Below are positions 1 to 5,831 of a stretch of DNA of 18,840 bases, in pieces. This DNA comes from RGIG2094 sp045660065 (GTDB taxonomy: Bacteria > Bacillota > Clostridia > RGIG6154): positions 1 through 18,840 of the forward strand of contig JAZRDC010000123.1 of assembly GCA_045660065.1 (NCBI GenBank), given 5' to 3'. Each line of letters opens with the position of its first letter. The stretch's first letter is position 1. Below the pieces are notes generated by a model. That model was given only the letters and a program-made list of their open reading frames with translations, did no database searches and was not told where the DNA came from. The position numbers and the translations under genes are program-made.

Positions 1-62
1 CCTTTGGGTGGACGAGCAACGAAAGTTTGCGAAGCAAATTTTCCATCTCCTCATCTCCACCA
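1..62 (+). other. tRNA-3'-end-like remnant with mini-hairpin
   Basis: The stretch ends in a discriminator-like A plus CCA at 59-62, followed two bases later by a strong terminator, which is how a tRNA gene ends. The T-arm expected upstream is not there. In its place is a short insert with a perfect TTTGC-GAA-GCAAA mini-hairpin at 26-38. The 5' part lies outside the window, so it could be a broken tRNA, a tRNA with a T-loop insertion, or chance. Confidence 0.35.
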
Positions 63-63
63 T

Positions 64-100
64 AAAAGAACAGATACCTTTAGGTATCTGTTCTTTTATT
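64..100 (+). terminator. rho-independent terminator
   Basis: A perfect 15-bp stem (64-78 with 83-97) closes a TTTA loop and is followed by more T residues. It directly follows the tRNA-like tail and would end a transcript entering from the left. Confidence 0.75.
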
Positions 101-104
101 TTAA

Positions 105-187
105 GAAGAGAATCGAACTCCTGAAAAGGCACGAACGATTATATAAAACAATCCGGTGGATTGTTTCAAAAAAAGAGAATCGAACTC
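105..187. repeat. Inverted tRNA T-arm fragments, two copies
   Basis: AAGAGAATCGAACTC occurs at 106-120 and again at 173-187. Its reverse complement is a tRNA T-arm (GAG-TTCGATT-CTC). The first copy continues to 132; on the minus strand it reads GCC-TTTTCA just before the T-arm, resembling a Glu (UUC) anticodon loop joined directly to the T-arm. Between the copies is a perfect 9-bp hairpin at 146-166 with a GGT loop (core CCGGTGG). The same pattern recurs beside tRNA-Glu at 15.8 kb. Confidence 0.5.
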
Positions 188-252
188 TGATATAGCAAAA
201 AGGAATAAAAAAGTTGCCAAAAGCCGAAAAAACAGATATAATTGATGCATAT

Positions 253-359
253 AGAATTTTATTGCATAAAATTCTTAAGAGCTAACGCTCTTTTGTGCTC
301 GTTTGAGCACTGCGTCAATTGACGGCGTCGCAAAAATGCCCTTGCAAGCAAGCGTTTTT
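253..359. repeat. Cluster of short hairpins in gene-free DNA
   Basis: Four perfect or nearly perfect hairpins and a palindrome follow one another: a 10-bp stem with TGC loop (253-275), AAGAGC-TAAC-GCTCTT (277-292), GTGCTC-GTTT-GAGCAC (295-310), the palindrome CGTCAATTGACG (313-324), and a stem pairing 332-339 with 352-359 that ends in T residues. The last could serve as a terminator. No coding potential is apparent in 188-448. Confidence 0.6.
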
Positions 360-448
360 ACTTCTGGTAAAATAATTTTGTGACATCTAAATTGTGCACG
401 AATTTTATAATAATAAATAGTTCATTCTTAAAGAAATCGGGTGATAAT

Positions 449-1018
449 ATGAAAAGTGAAATCAGGGCTAAAAATAAAGAAATGCGAAAATTAATGAGTG
501 AAAATGAAGTTACAGAAAAAAGTTTTCTTGCATCTGAAAATTTTTTGCAAAGTGATTTTTATAAAAATGCAAAGTGCATTATGCTCTATAAAAGGCTTGG
601 CAACGAAACAGACACAAACGCAATTATAAGTCGTGCACTTTTGGATAAAAAACGTCTTGTATTTCCTGTAACTGACGAAAAAAGTGGAAAAATAACCCCG
701 TACTATGCAGATAAAAGTACGGAGTTTGTATCGGGTGGATTTTCGGTTTCTGAACCTGAAAGTTCTGAAATTGCAAATCCAAAAGATATCGATGTAATAA
801 TAATTCCCGGTATTGCATTTGACAAAACGGGTGCAAGGGTTGGTTTTGGCAAAGGGTGTTATGATATGTTTTTGCCAAAAACAAAAGCCGTTAAAATCGG
901 ATTTTGCTATGATTTTCAACTTGCGAATTATATCTCATCAGACAAGCACGATATAAAAATGGACTGTATCATCACCGAAAAGGGGATTATTGATTGCCAA
1001 AAATCAAATCGCGTGTAA
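449..1018 (+). CDS. 5-formyltetrahydrofolate cyclo-ligase
   Basis: The 189-residue protein fits the 5-FCL (MTHFS) family, which makes 5,10-methenyl-THF from 5-formyl-THF using ATP in the cytosol. Seen: a basic N-terminus rich in Arg and Lys, the middle VIIIPGIAFDKTGARVGFG segment, and a GFGKGCYDMFL motif matching the family's glycine-rich nucleotide-binding motif (usually GYGGGYYDRFL). The start at 449 is preferred over an upstream ATG at 380 because a GGGTGA Shine-Dalgarno lies 4 to 9 bases before it and family homology begins there. A TATAAT at 406-411 is a likely -10 box, but no good -35 lies upstream. The 3' end overlaps the convergent mtaB gene by 32 nt. Confidence 0.9.
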   Translation: MKSEIRAKNKEMRKLMSENEVTEKSFLASENFLQSDFYKNAKCIMLYKRLGNETDTNAIISRALLDKKRLVFPVTDEKSGKITPYYADKSTEFVSGGFSVSEPESSEIANPKDIDVIIIPGIAFDKTGARVGFGKGCYDMFLPKTKAVKIGFCYDFQLANYISSDKHDIKMDCIITEKGIIDCQKSNRV

Positions 1019-2273
1019 CTGTAACATCAATGATTTCGTGCGAGATATCGGCATCTGATTTCATACGGATTGCCATATAGTTAGGGGTATACCCTTCAAA
1101 AATGCCTTTTTCAACTTCCTGTTCAAAAAGCACGGGATAAGTTTTTCCTACAATAGAATTTATAAATGTCTCTTTGGTTTTTTGTGCCACGGCAGACATT
1201 TTTTTTACTCTTTCTTCTTTTACCGCTTTGTCAAGTTGACCTTCCATCAATGCGGCTTTAGTGCCTTCTCTTATTGAGTATGGGAAAACATGAATGTGCG
1301 AAAATGCAATTTTTTCTGCAAATTCTAAAGACGATTTAAATTCATCTTCCGTTTCACCCGGAAAACCTACTATAATATCTGTTGTAATTCCTGCGTCGGG
1401 ATAAAATTTTCTTATTAAATCAATAGCATTTTTGTATTCTTCTGTGGTGTAGCGACGGTTCATACGCTTTAACACGCTGTCGCAACCGCTCTGGAGAGAC
1501 AAGTGAAACGACGGGCATAATTTGCCTGTTTTTTTTGCACGGGTCATAAATTCTTCGGTAATTACAACAGGTTCTAAAGAGCCCAGGCGAATTCTTTCTA
1601 TTGATTTTTCAGCGGCTGCCATTTCGATTATGTCAATTAAACTTATATCTTCTTTTAAATCTTTTCCGTAAGCGGCAACCTGAATTCCTGTTATTACAAT
1701 TTCTTTAAAGTTATTCTGGCCTAAAATTTTAAGTTCTTTTTCAATTTCTTTCGGGTTTCTGCTTCTTACAGGACCACGCACATATGGAATTATGCAGTAA
1801 GAACAAAATCTGTCGCAGCCGTCTTCAATTTTAAGCATAGCACGGGTTTTAGCCTGATATGTTGTAAGGGGCGTTTCGCAGAAAGTGCGGTGATTGTTTA
1901 AATCTTCCACTAAAACTATCTGCTGTTTTTCTTTAAGATAGTTTTCAACTGCTTCTACCGCTTTGCCTTTCATATCGGTGCCTAAAATTATATCTGCTTC
2001 TTTTAAGGTTTTACCTTCTTTTTTCATTGCCTGAGCGTAGCAACCTGCAATTACGGTTACAGACTCGGGAGCAAGTCTTTTTGCACGTCTTATAGCCTGG
2101 CGGGATTTTTTATCCCCCATAGCAGTAACTGTGCAGGAATTTACAACATACACATCGCAGACATCGTTAAAATCCGCAACTTCGTATCCGCTTTTAATAA
2201 AAGCCTCCGTCATGGCTTCTGTTTCATATTGATTTACTCTGCACCCTAAGGTGAAAAAACTTACTTTCTTCAA
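987..2273 (-). CDS. mtaB: MtaB, tRNA t6A37 methylthiotransferase
   Basis: A radical-SAM methylthiotransferase expected to convert t6A37 to ms2t6A in tRNAs reading ANN codons. Seen: an N-terminal MTTase domain opening with TLGCRVNQYET, cluster cysteines near residues 11, 47 and 78, the radical-SAM CxxxCxxC (C153, C157, C160), and a C-terminal TRAM-like region ending near PNYMAIRM. The GCRVNQYE signature and 428-residue length favour MtaB over MiaB or RimO. An AAGGA Shine-Dalgarno at 2283-2287 touches an in-frame TTG at 2282, too close to use, but lies 9 nt from the TTG at 2273, so that start is chosen. The gene is divergent from the HPr-like gene and overlaps the 3' end of the cyclo-ligase gene. 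Confidence 0.92.
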   Translation of the reverse strand: MKKVSFFTLGCRVNQYETEAMTEAFIKSGYEVADFNDVCDVYVVNSCTVTAMGDKKSRQAIRRAKRLAPESVTVIAGCYAQAMKKEGKTLKEADIILGTDMKGKAVEAVENYLKEKQQIVLVEDLNNHRTFCETPLTTYQAKTRAMLKIEDGCDRFCSYCIIPYVRGPVRSRNPKEIEKELKILGQNNFKEIVITGIQVAAYGKDLKEDISLIDIIEMAAAEKSIERIRLGSLEPVVITEEFMTRAKKTGKLCPSFHLSLQSGCDSVLKRMNRRYTTEEYKNAIDLIRKFYPDAGITTDIIVGFPGETEDEFKSSLEFAEKIAFSHIHVFPYSIREGTKAALMEGQLDKAVKEERVKKMSAVAQKTKETFINSIVGKTYPVLFEQEVEKGIFEGYTPNYMAIRMKSDADISHEIIDVTVTRDLIFGNQ

Positions 2274-2312
2274 AAAAATCAATCCTTATTTTTAAAAATT
2301 TTGTTAAAACAA

Positions 2313-2341
2313 TTGACTATTTCCTTTTTTTGGTGTATGAT
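2313..2341 (+). promoter_or_regulatory. Sigma-A promoter of HPr-like gene
   Basis: TTGACT (2313-2318), a 17-nt spacer and TATGAT (2336-2341). Transcription would begin near 2348, only a few bases before the AGGAGG at 2351, giving a very short leader. Confidence 0.8.
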
Positions 2342-2365
2342 ATACAAAAAAGGAGGAATTTTACT

Positions 2366-2596
2366 ATGAAAAACTTTAATATTATGCTTCATTCAATTAA
2401 CGACGTAAAGACCTTTGTTAACTCAGTTAACAAATATGACTTTGATGTAGACCTTACATCAGGTAGATATGTAGTAGATGCAAAATCAATTATGGGTATC
2501 TTTTCTCTTGACCTTTCAAAGCCTATCAAAGTAGAAGTTTATTCTGAAGATGTAGGCCAATTTATGGACGAAATGAAGCCATTTATCATTGATTAA
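2366..2596 (+). CDS. HPr-like (Crh-type) protein lacking active His
   Basis: A 76-residue protein with the HPr fold signature. The region around the regulatory serine is preserved (AKSIMGIFSL, corresponding to LKSIMGVMSL around Ser46 of HPr). The phosphotransfer motif GIHARPA is absent: aligning back from NKYDFDVDL puts Ser where His15 should be and Asn where Arg17 should be. It therefore should not relay phosphate from enzyme I, but could be phosphorylated on serine or act as a regulator like Bacillus Crh; that role is inferred. AGGAGG at 2351-2356 lies 9 nt before the ATG. The gene has its own promoter and a strong terminator, so it is monocistronic. Confidence 0.8.
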   Translation: MKNFNIMLHSINDVKTFVNSVNKYDFDVDLTSGRYVVDAKSIMGIFSLDLSKPIKVEVYSEDVGQFMDEMKPFIID

Positions 2597-2607
2597 TTAG
2601 TGGTTTG

Positions 2608-2637
2608 AGAAGCCTTTTTCAAGGCTTCTTTTTTTTT
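2608..2637 (+). terminator. rho-independent terminator after HPr-like gene
   Basis: AGAAGCCTT pairs with AAGGCTTCT around a short loop and is followed by nine T residues. Confidence 0.9.
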
Positions 2638-2680
2638 ACAAAAATTTTATACATATATTATAGCATAAACATAAAAAATG

Positions 2681-2689
2681 TGCTATAAT
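2681..2689 (+). promoter_or_regulatory. Extended -10 promoter of the DUF4364-relQ operon
   Basis: TGCTATAAT is a perfect extended -10 element 41 nt before the DUF4364 start. No clear -35 box is visible at the right distance, which is common for extended -10 promoters. Confidence 0.6.
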
Positions 2690-2729
2690 ATAATTGAAAA
2701 ATTTTTTGATTTCTGAAAGGAATTTTTTT

Positions 2730-3305
2730 ATGAAGAGTATGGAGTTTTCGTTTGAAAACAAAAGTGATATAAAACTTCTTATAATGTATGTTTTAGCGCA
2801 GGCAAAGTCTGTTGCAAAACAGGAGTATTTAAATAAAAACTTTTTTTCTGATTTTATAATGGAAAGCGTTAAAATCAGTTACTTTGACTTGCACGATACA
2901 ATTTTTATGCTTGCAGAAGAAGGCTACATTTTAATGTTTGTAAAAAATCATAAAGATGTGCTTGAAATTACCGAAAAAGGTTTAGAAACCGTTGGTTACT
3001 TTTTTAAGTACATACCCCTTTCAATCCGCGACAGAATTGACGAGTGCATTTATGATAAAATTTTAGAACATAAGGAAAAAGAGTCTGTTGCGGTTGATTA
3101 CTGGAAAGAAAATGAAAAGTGCTACACATCAACACTTAGAATTTTTGATGACGAGCAAAAGGCGATGCAGTTTACAATTTCATTCCCTGAAGCAAAACAC
3201 GCGCAAAAACTTCTTAAAATGTTTAAAAAAGAACCTCAGGAGTTTTACAAAAAGTTTATTGAAATATGCTCCGATGCAATAGACAGGTGCGATGATGAAG
3301 AATAA
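2730..3305 (+). CDS. DUF4364 family protein
   Basis: A 191-residue protein resembling the Firmicute DUF4364 family, whose function is not established. The N-terminal 90 residues look like a winged-helix fold: SDIKLLIMYVLAQA, then a helix near VKISYFDLHDTIFMLAEEGYI and an ITEKG strand typical of PadR/MarR-like wings. The C-terminal part holds a predicted beta region (YTSTLRIFDDEQKAMQFTISF) and ends in acidic residues. DNA binding is an inference. The start at 2730 follows an AAAGGA Shine-Dalgarno; an in-frame ATG at 2739 is a possible alternative. The 3' end overlaps the next gene by 14 nt, implying translational coupling. Confidence 0.8.
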   Translation: MKSMEFSFENKSDIKLLIMYVLAQAKSVAKQEYLNKNFFSDFIMESVKISYFDLHDTIFMLAEEGYILMFVKNHKDVLEITEKGLETVGYFFKYIPLSIRDRIDECIYDKILEHKEKESVAVDYWKENEKCYTSTLRIFDDEQKAMQFTISFPEAKHAQKLLKMFKKEPQEFYKKFIEICSDAIDRCDDEE

Positions 3306-4164
3306 AAAAACGCTTTTAACGCTTGTAGTTTTGTTTATTATTTCCCTTGTATACACACATTTTGCTGAAAAAAGAGAGATTAATCCAAGCAATTCAAATG
3401 AAAATCTTGCGGTAACATTTTTAAATGTTGGTCAGGGGGACAGTTCGTTTATTGAATTTCCTGGTGGCAAATGTATGCTTATTGACGCATCAATAAAAAG
3501 TCAGGGCGAAAAAATATGCAATCACATAGCACAAAAAGGCTATGAAAAAATTGACTATCTGGTTGCAACACACCCTCATTCAGACCATATCGGCGGTATG
3601 GAAGATGTGCTGAGTGCCTTTGAAATCGGCACTGTTTATATGCCTGATGCAGAGGGCACTTCGGATATGTATCTTGATTTTTTGAAAACACTTAAAAGGC
3701 TTGGTACAACCGTAAAAAAAGCAACGGCGGGCGCAGAATTTAATGAGGGGGATGTGAAAGTTGAATTTTTAAGCCCCTTGAGAGATGAATATGAAGACCT
3801 TAACAATTATTCGGCGGTTGTTAAAATAACATTTGGCGAAAAAGCATTTTTGTTCACAGGCGATGCTGAAGAATTAGTTGAAACAGACCTTTTGGAAAGC
3901 GGAACCGACCTGAAAGCCGATGTGTTAAAGGTAGGGCATCACGGATCTTCATCATCAACAAGCGATGCATTTTTAGATGCGGTAAGTCCAGGGTATGCAA
4001 TAATCTCCTGCGGAAAAGATAATGACTATGGTCATCCTCATAAAGAGGTTTTAAAAAGGCTTGAAAAGGCGGGAACAAAAGTATACCGCACCGATATAAA
4101 CGGCGATATTACTATGATATCAAACGGTTTGGAGGTAGAAAATTACTATGACCTTTATAATTGA
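3292..4164 (+). CDS. Secreted ComEC-like metallo-beta-lactamase hydrolase
   Basis: A 290-residue protein with an N-terminal hydrophobic segment (about residues 7-22), a signal peptide or anchor, followed by a metallo-beta-lactamase domain. Metal-binding motif HxHxDH is at H94, H96, D98 and H99; FTGD and KVGHHGSSSST motifs follow. This is the stand-alone version of the ComEC C-terminal hydrolase domain, without the membrane channel. An extracytoplasmic nuclease or phosphodiesterase role is plausible but not shown by sequence. It overlaps DUF4364 upstream by 14 nt and DUF3006 downstream by 17 nt. The pairing with DUF3006 is common in Firmicutes. It ends in UGA. Confidence 0.9.
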   Translation: MMKNKKTLLTLVVLFIISLVYTHFAEKREINPSNSNENLAVTFLNVGQGDSSFIEFPGGKCMLIDASIKSQGEKICNHIAQKGYEKIDYLVATHPHSDHIGGMEDVLSAFEIGTVYMPDAEGTSDMYLDFLKTLKRLGTTVKKATAGAEFNEGDVKVEFLSPLRDEYEDLNNYSAVVKITFGEKAFLFTGDAEELVETDLLESGTDLKADVLKVGHHGSSSSTSDAFLDAVSPGYAIISCGKDNDYGHPHKEVLKRLEKAGTKVYRTDINGDITMISNGLEVENYYDLYN

Positions 4165-4351
4165 TCGCTTTGAAGGAGATATGGCAGTGATTGAGGCAGG
4201 CGGAAATACTTATAACATTCCTGCAATTATTCTGCCTGAGAATGCCAAAGAGGGCGATGTGATAACTACACAAATTCACAAAGAAGAAACTGAAAATAAA
4301 AAACAGGAAGCAAGAAATCTTTTAGACAGCCTGTTTAACGAAAGGAAATAA
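4148..4351 (+). CDS. DUF3006 domain protein
   Basis: A 67-residue protein with the DUF3006 pattern: FIIDRFEGDMAVIE, a glycine turn, then NIPAIILPENAKEGDVI. It is predicted as a small beta-barrel followed by a charged helix. GGAGG at 4131-4135 lies 12 nt before the ATG, inside the end of the upstream hydrolase gene. Function is unknown; genes of this family often sit directly after ComEC-like hydrolases, suggesting a partnership. Confidence 0.85.
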   Translation: MTFIIDRFEGDMAVIEAGGNTYNIPAIILPENAKEGDVITTQIHKEETENKKQEARNLLDSLFNERK

Positions 4352-4354
4352 AAA

Positions 4355-5023
4355 ATGCAACAGGATTTACAAACATCTGTATTGGGGCATCATCTTGATA
4401 TGCACAATGTCGACGAGTTTTTTGATAACGCACAGGAATTCGGAAAACTTATGATGATGTATAACTGTGCCGTTAAGGAAGTTACAACCAAATTTGATGT
4501 GCTTAATGACGATATGTCCGTAAGGTTTAAGAGAAACCCCATAGAGTCAGTAAAATCAAGAATTAAAAAGCCAAGAAGCATTGTGAAAAAACTTATGAAA
4601 AATGAGTTGCCAGTAACGCTCGATTCTGTTTCTGACAACTTAAACGACGTTGCGGGTGTGAGAGTTATATGCTCATTTGTTGACGATATTTACAAAGTCA
4701 AAGAGATATTTTTAAAGCAGGACGATATCACACTTATAAAAGAAAAAGACTATATAAAAAATCCAAAGCCTAACGGATACAGAAGTCTACATATGATAGT
4801 TGAAATTCCGGTCTTTTTCGCAGATGAAAAAGTGCCTATCCGTGTTGAAGTTCAATTCCGTACAATCGCAATGGATTTCTGGGCAAGTTTAGAGCATCAG
4901 ATGAAATATAAAAAAGAGGTTGCAAATGAAGAAGATATTATGCAAAAACTCAAAGAGTGCGCAGATATCATAGCAGAAACCGACCTTAAAATGCAAGAAA
5001 TCAATGATATGATTAATGAATAA
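4355..5023 (+). CDS. relQ: RelQ-type small alarmone synthetase
   Basis: A 222-residue single-domain (p)ppGpp synthetase that transfers pyrophosphate from ATP to GDP or GTP. Seen in order: R69-IKKPRS, DVAGVRV (98-104), KDYI (131-134), NGYRSLH (140-146), EVQFRT (165-170) and WASLEHQ (176-182), all typical of the RelA/SpoT synthetase domain. No hydrolase, TGS or ACT domain is present, and the length fits small synthetases. RelQ rather than RelP is suggested by the KDYI...PNGYRSLH context and the C-terminal helix of the tetramer-forming type; this subtype call is less sure than the family. It starts 3 nt after DUF3006 and closes the operon. Confidence 0.9.
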   Translation: MQQDLQTSVLGHHLDMHNVDEFFDNAQEFGKLMMMYNCAVKEVTTKFDVLNDDMSVRFKRNPIESVKSRIKKPRSIVKKLMKNELPVTLDSVSDNLNDVAGVRVICSFVDDIYKVKEIFLKQDDITLIKEKDYIKNPKPNGYRSLHMIVEIPVFFADEKVPIRVEVQFRTIAMDFWASLEHQMKYKKEVANEEDIMQKLKECADIIAETDLKMQEINDMINE

Positions 5024-5031
5024 ATGAGATG

Positions 5032-5062
5032 AAAAAAATCCTGATACTATCAGGATTTTTTT
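5032..5062. terminator. Bidirectional rho-independent terminator
   Basis: A near-perfect palindrome, seven A residues plus TCCTGATA mirrored into TATCAGGA plus T residues. It can end relQ on the plus strand and the DUF6062 gene on the minus strand. Confidence 0.85.
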
Positions 5063-5110
5063 CATTCAGTATAAAATTTTAAAGTTATATTGTTTCCTTT
5101 TAAATTGAGA

Positions 5111-5142
5111 TTAAGCCATTTTTGTGCTCTGGGCATTTTTAA
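5111..5142. repeat. 32-nt repeat, copy 1
   Basis: It begins TTAAGCCATTT, contains CTCTGGG and ends TTTTTAA, as does a 32-nt stretch at 10174-10205. It sits between a shared terminator and the stop codon of a minus-strand gene in both places. Confidence 0.6.
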
Positions 5143-5148
5143 CATCTT

Positions 5149-5772
5149 CTATCTATCTATTCCTGCCATTAATTTTACTGCCCTCTGCCATGCGGTGCGT
5201 TCTTCTTTTGTTAAGGCTTCGTCTGTAAAGCGGTAGTCAAATTTTCTTTTGATTTCGTCTAAACATTCTAAAGCGTGAGCAAGATTTTTCTTCTGAACTG
5301 CATCGAGTTTTTGAATTAAGGCTTTGTCTTTGGTCATTGTTTTTAAAATGTTTAAGTGTGGTTTGCAAAGACAAGTATTTGTTTTATCAAACTTTTCAAC
5401 AAATTCTTCGGAATTATTGAAAAATTCTAAAAATGCCTTTAAAAAACTCTCATTGGCTTCGGCTTCTAAGTCGCATACCAGGCACCCTTGTTTTTTCTTT
5501 TTATCTGAATTCTTTAAATAGTCTGTAATTAAATCTGCGTATATAATGCTATGGCCCAACGGATCACCGTGATTTAACATTGCGATTGCGTGTTCTTTGC
5601 AAAATCCGCCGTATTCACGGATGATTTTTCTCATTCTGCGGTCGTTTACGCATTCATAAAAAAAGTTGTCTATAAACTTGGTGAGCCACTTTTTGTGCAT
5701 AATGCAAATAGGGCAGTCTTCTTCTTCAAAGTATTCAAGATAGTCGTAGTATTTCTGGGTTTTATAAAGCAT
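5149..5772 (-). CDS. DUF6062 family protein
   Basis: A 207-residue protein resembling the DUF6062 family of Clostridia; function is unknown. It carries three cysteine/histidine pairs: CPIC near the N-terminus followed by GFCKEH, then CLVCD, then LCKPH. These suggest bound metal, probably zinc, which is an inference. The remainder is predicted helical and charged. The start at 5772 has GGAG at the correct distance; a longer frame to 5817 has no ribosome site and runs into a hairpin. It follows the S-layer gene by 59 nt, with a hairpin between. Confidence 0.75.
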   Translation of the reverse strand: MLYKTQKYYDYLEYFEEEDCPICIMHKKWLTKFIDNFFYECVNDRRMRKIIREYGGFCKEHAIAMLNHGDPLGHSIIYADLITDYLKNSDKKKKQGCLVCDLEAEANESFLKAFLEFFNNSEEFVEKFDKTNTCLCKPHLNILKTMTKDKALIQKLDAVQKKNLAHALECLDEIKRKFDYRFTDEALTKEERTAWQRAVKLMAGIDR

Positions 5773-5793
5773 AATATCTCCTTTAAAGTAAGC

Positions 5794-5815
5794 GGCAACA
5801 GGATTACCTGTTGCC
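5794..5815. terminator. Intergenic hairpin between S-layer and DUF6062 genes
   Basis: GGCAACAGG and CCTGTTGCC form a perfect 9-bp stem with a 4-nt loop. The T-run is on the plus-strand side, so as a minus-strand terminator it is weak. It may instead reduce, or process, readthrough from the S-layer gene into DUF6062. Confidence 0.5.
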
Positions 5816-5831
5816 ACATTTTTTTCAATTA

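Noticed and set aside
4..195. A 63-codon frame at the window start
   Set aside because: It runs through a tRNA-like end, a perfect terminator and inverted T-arm fragments, with no ribosome site and no protein-like composition.
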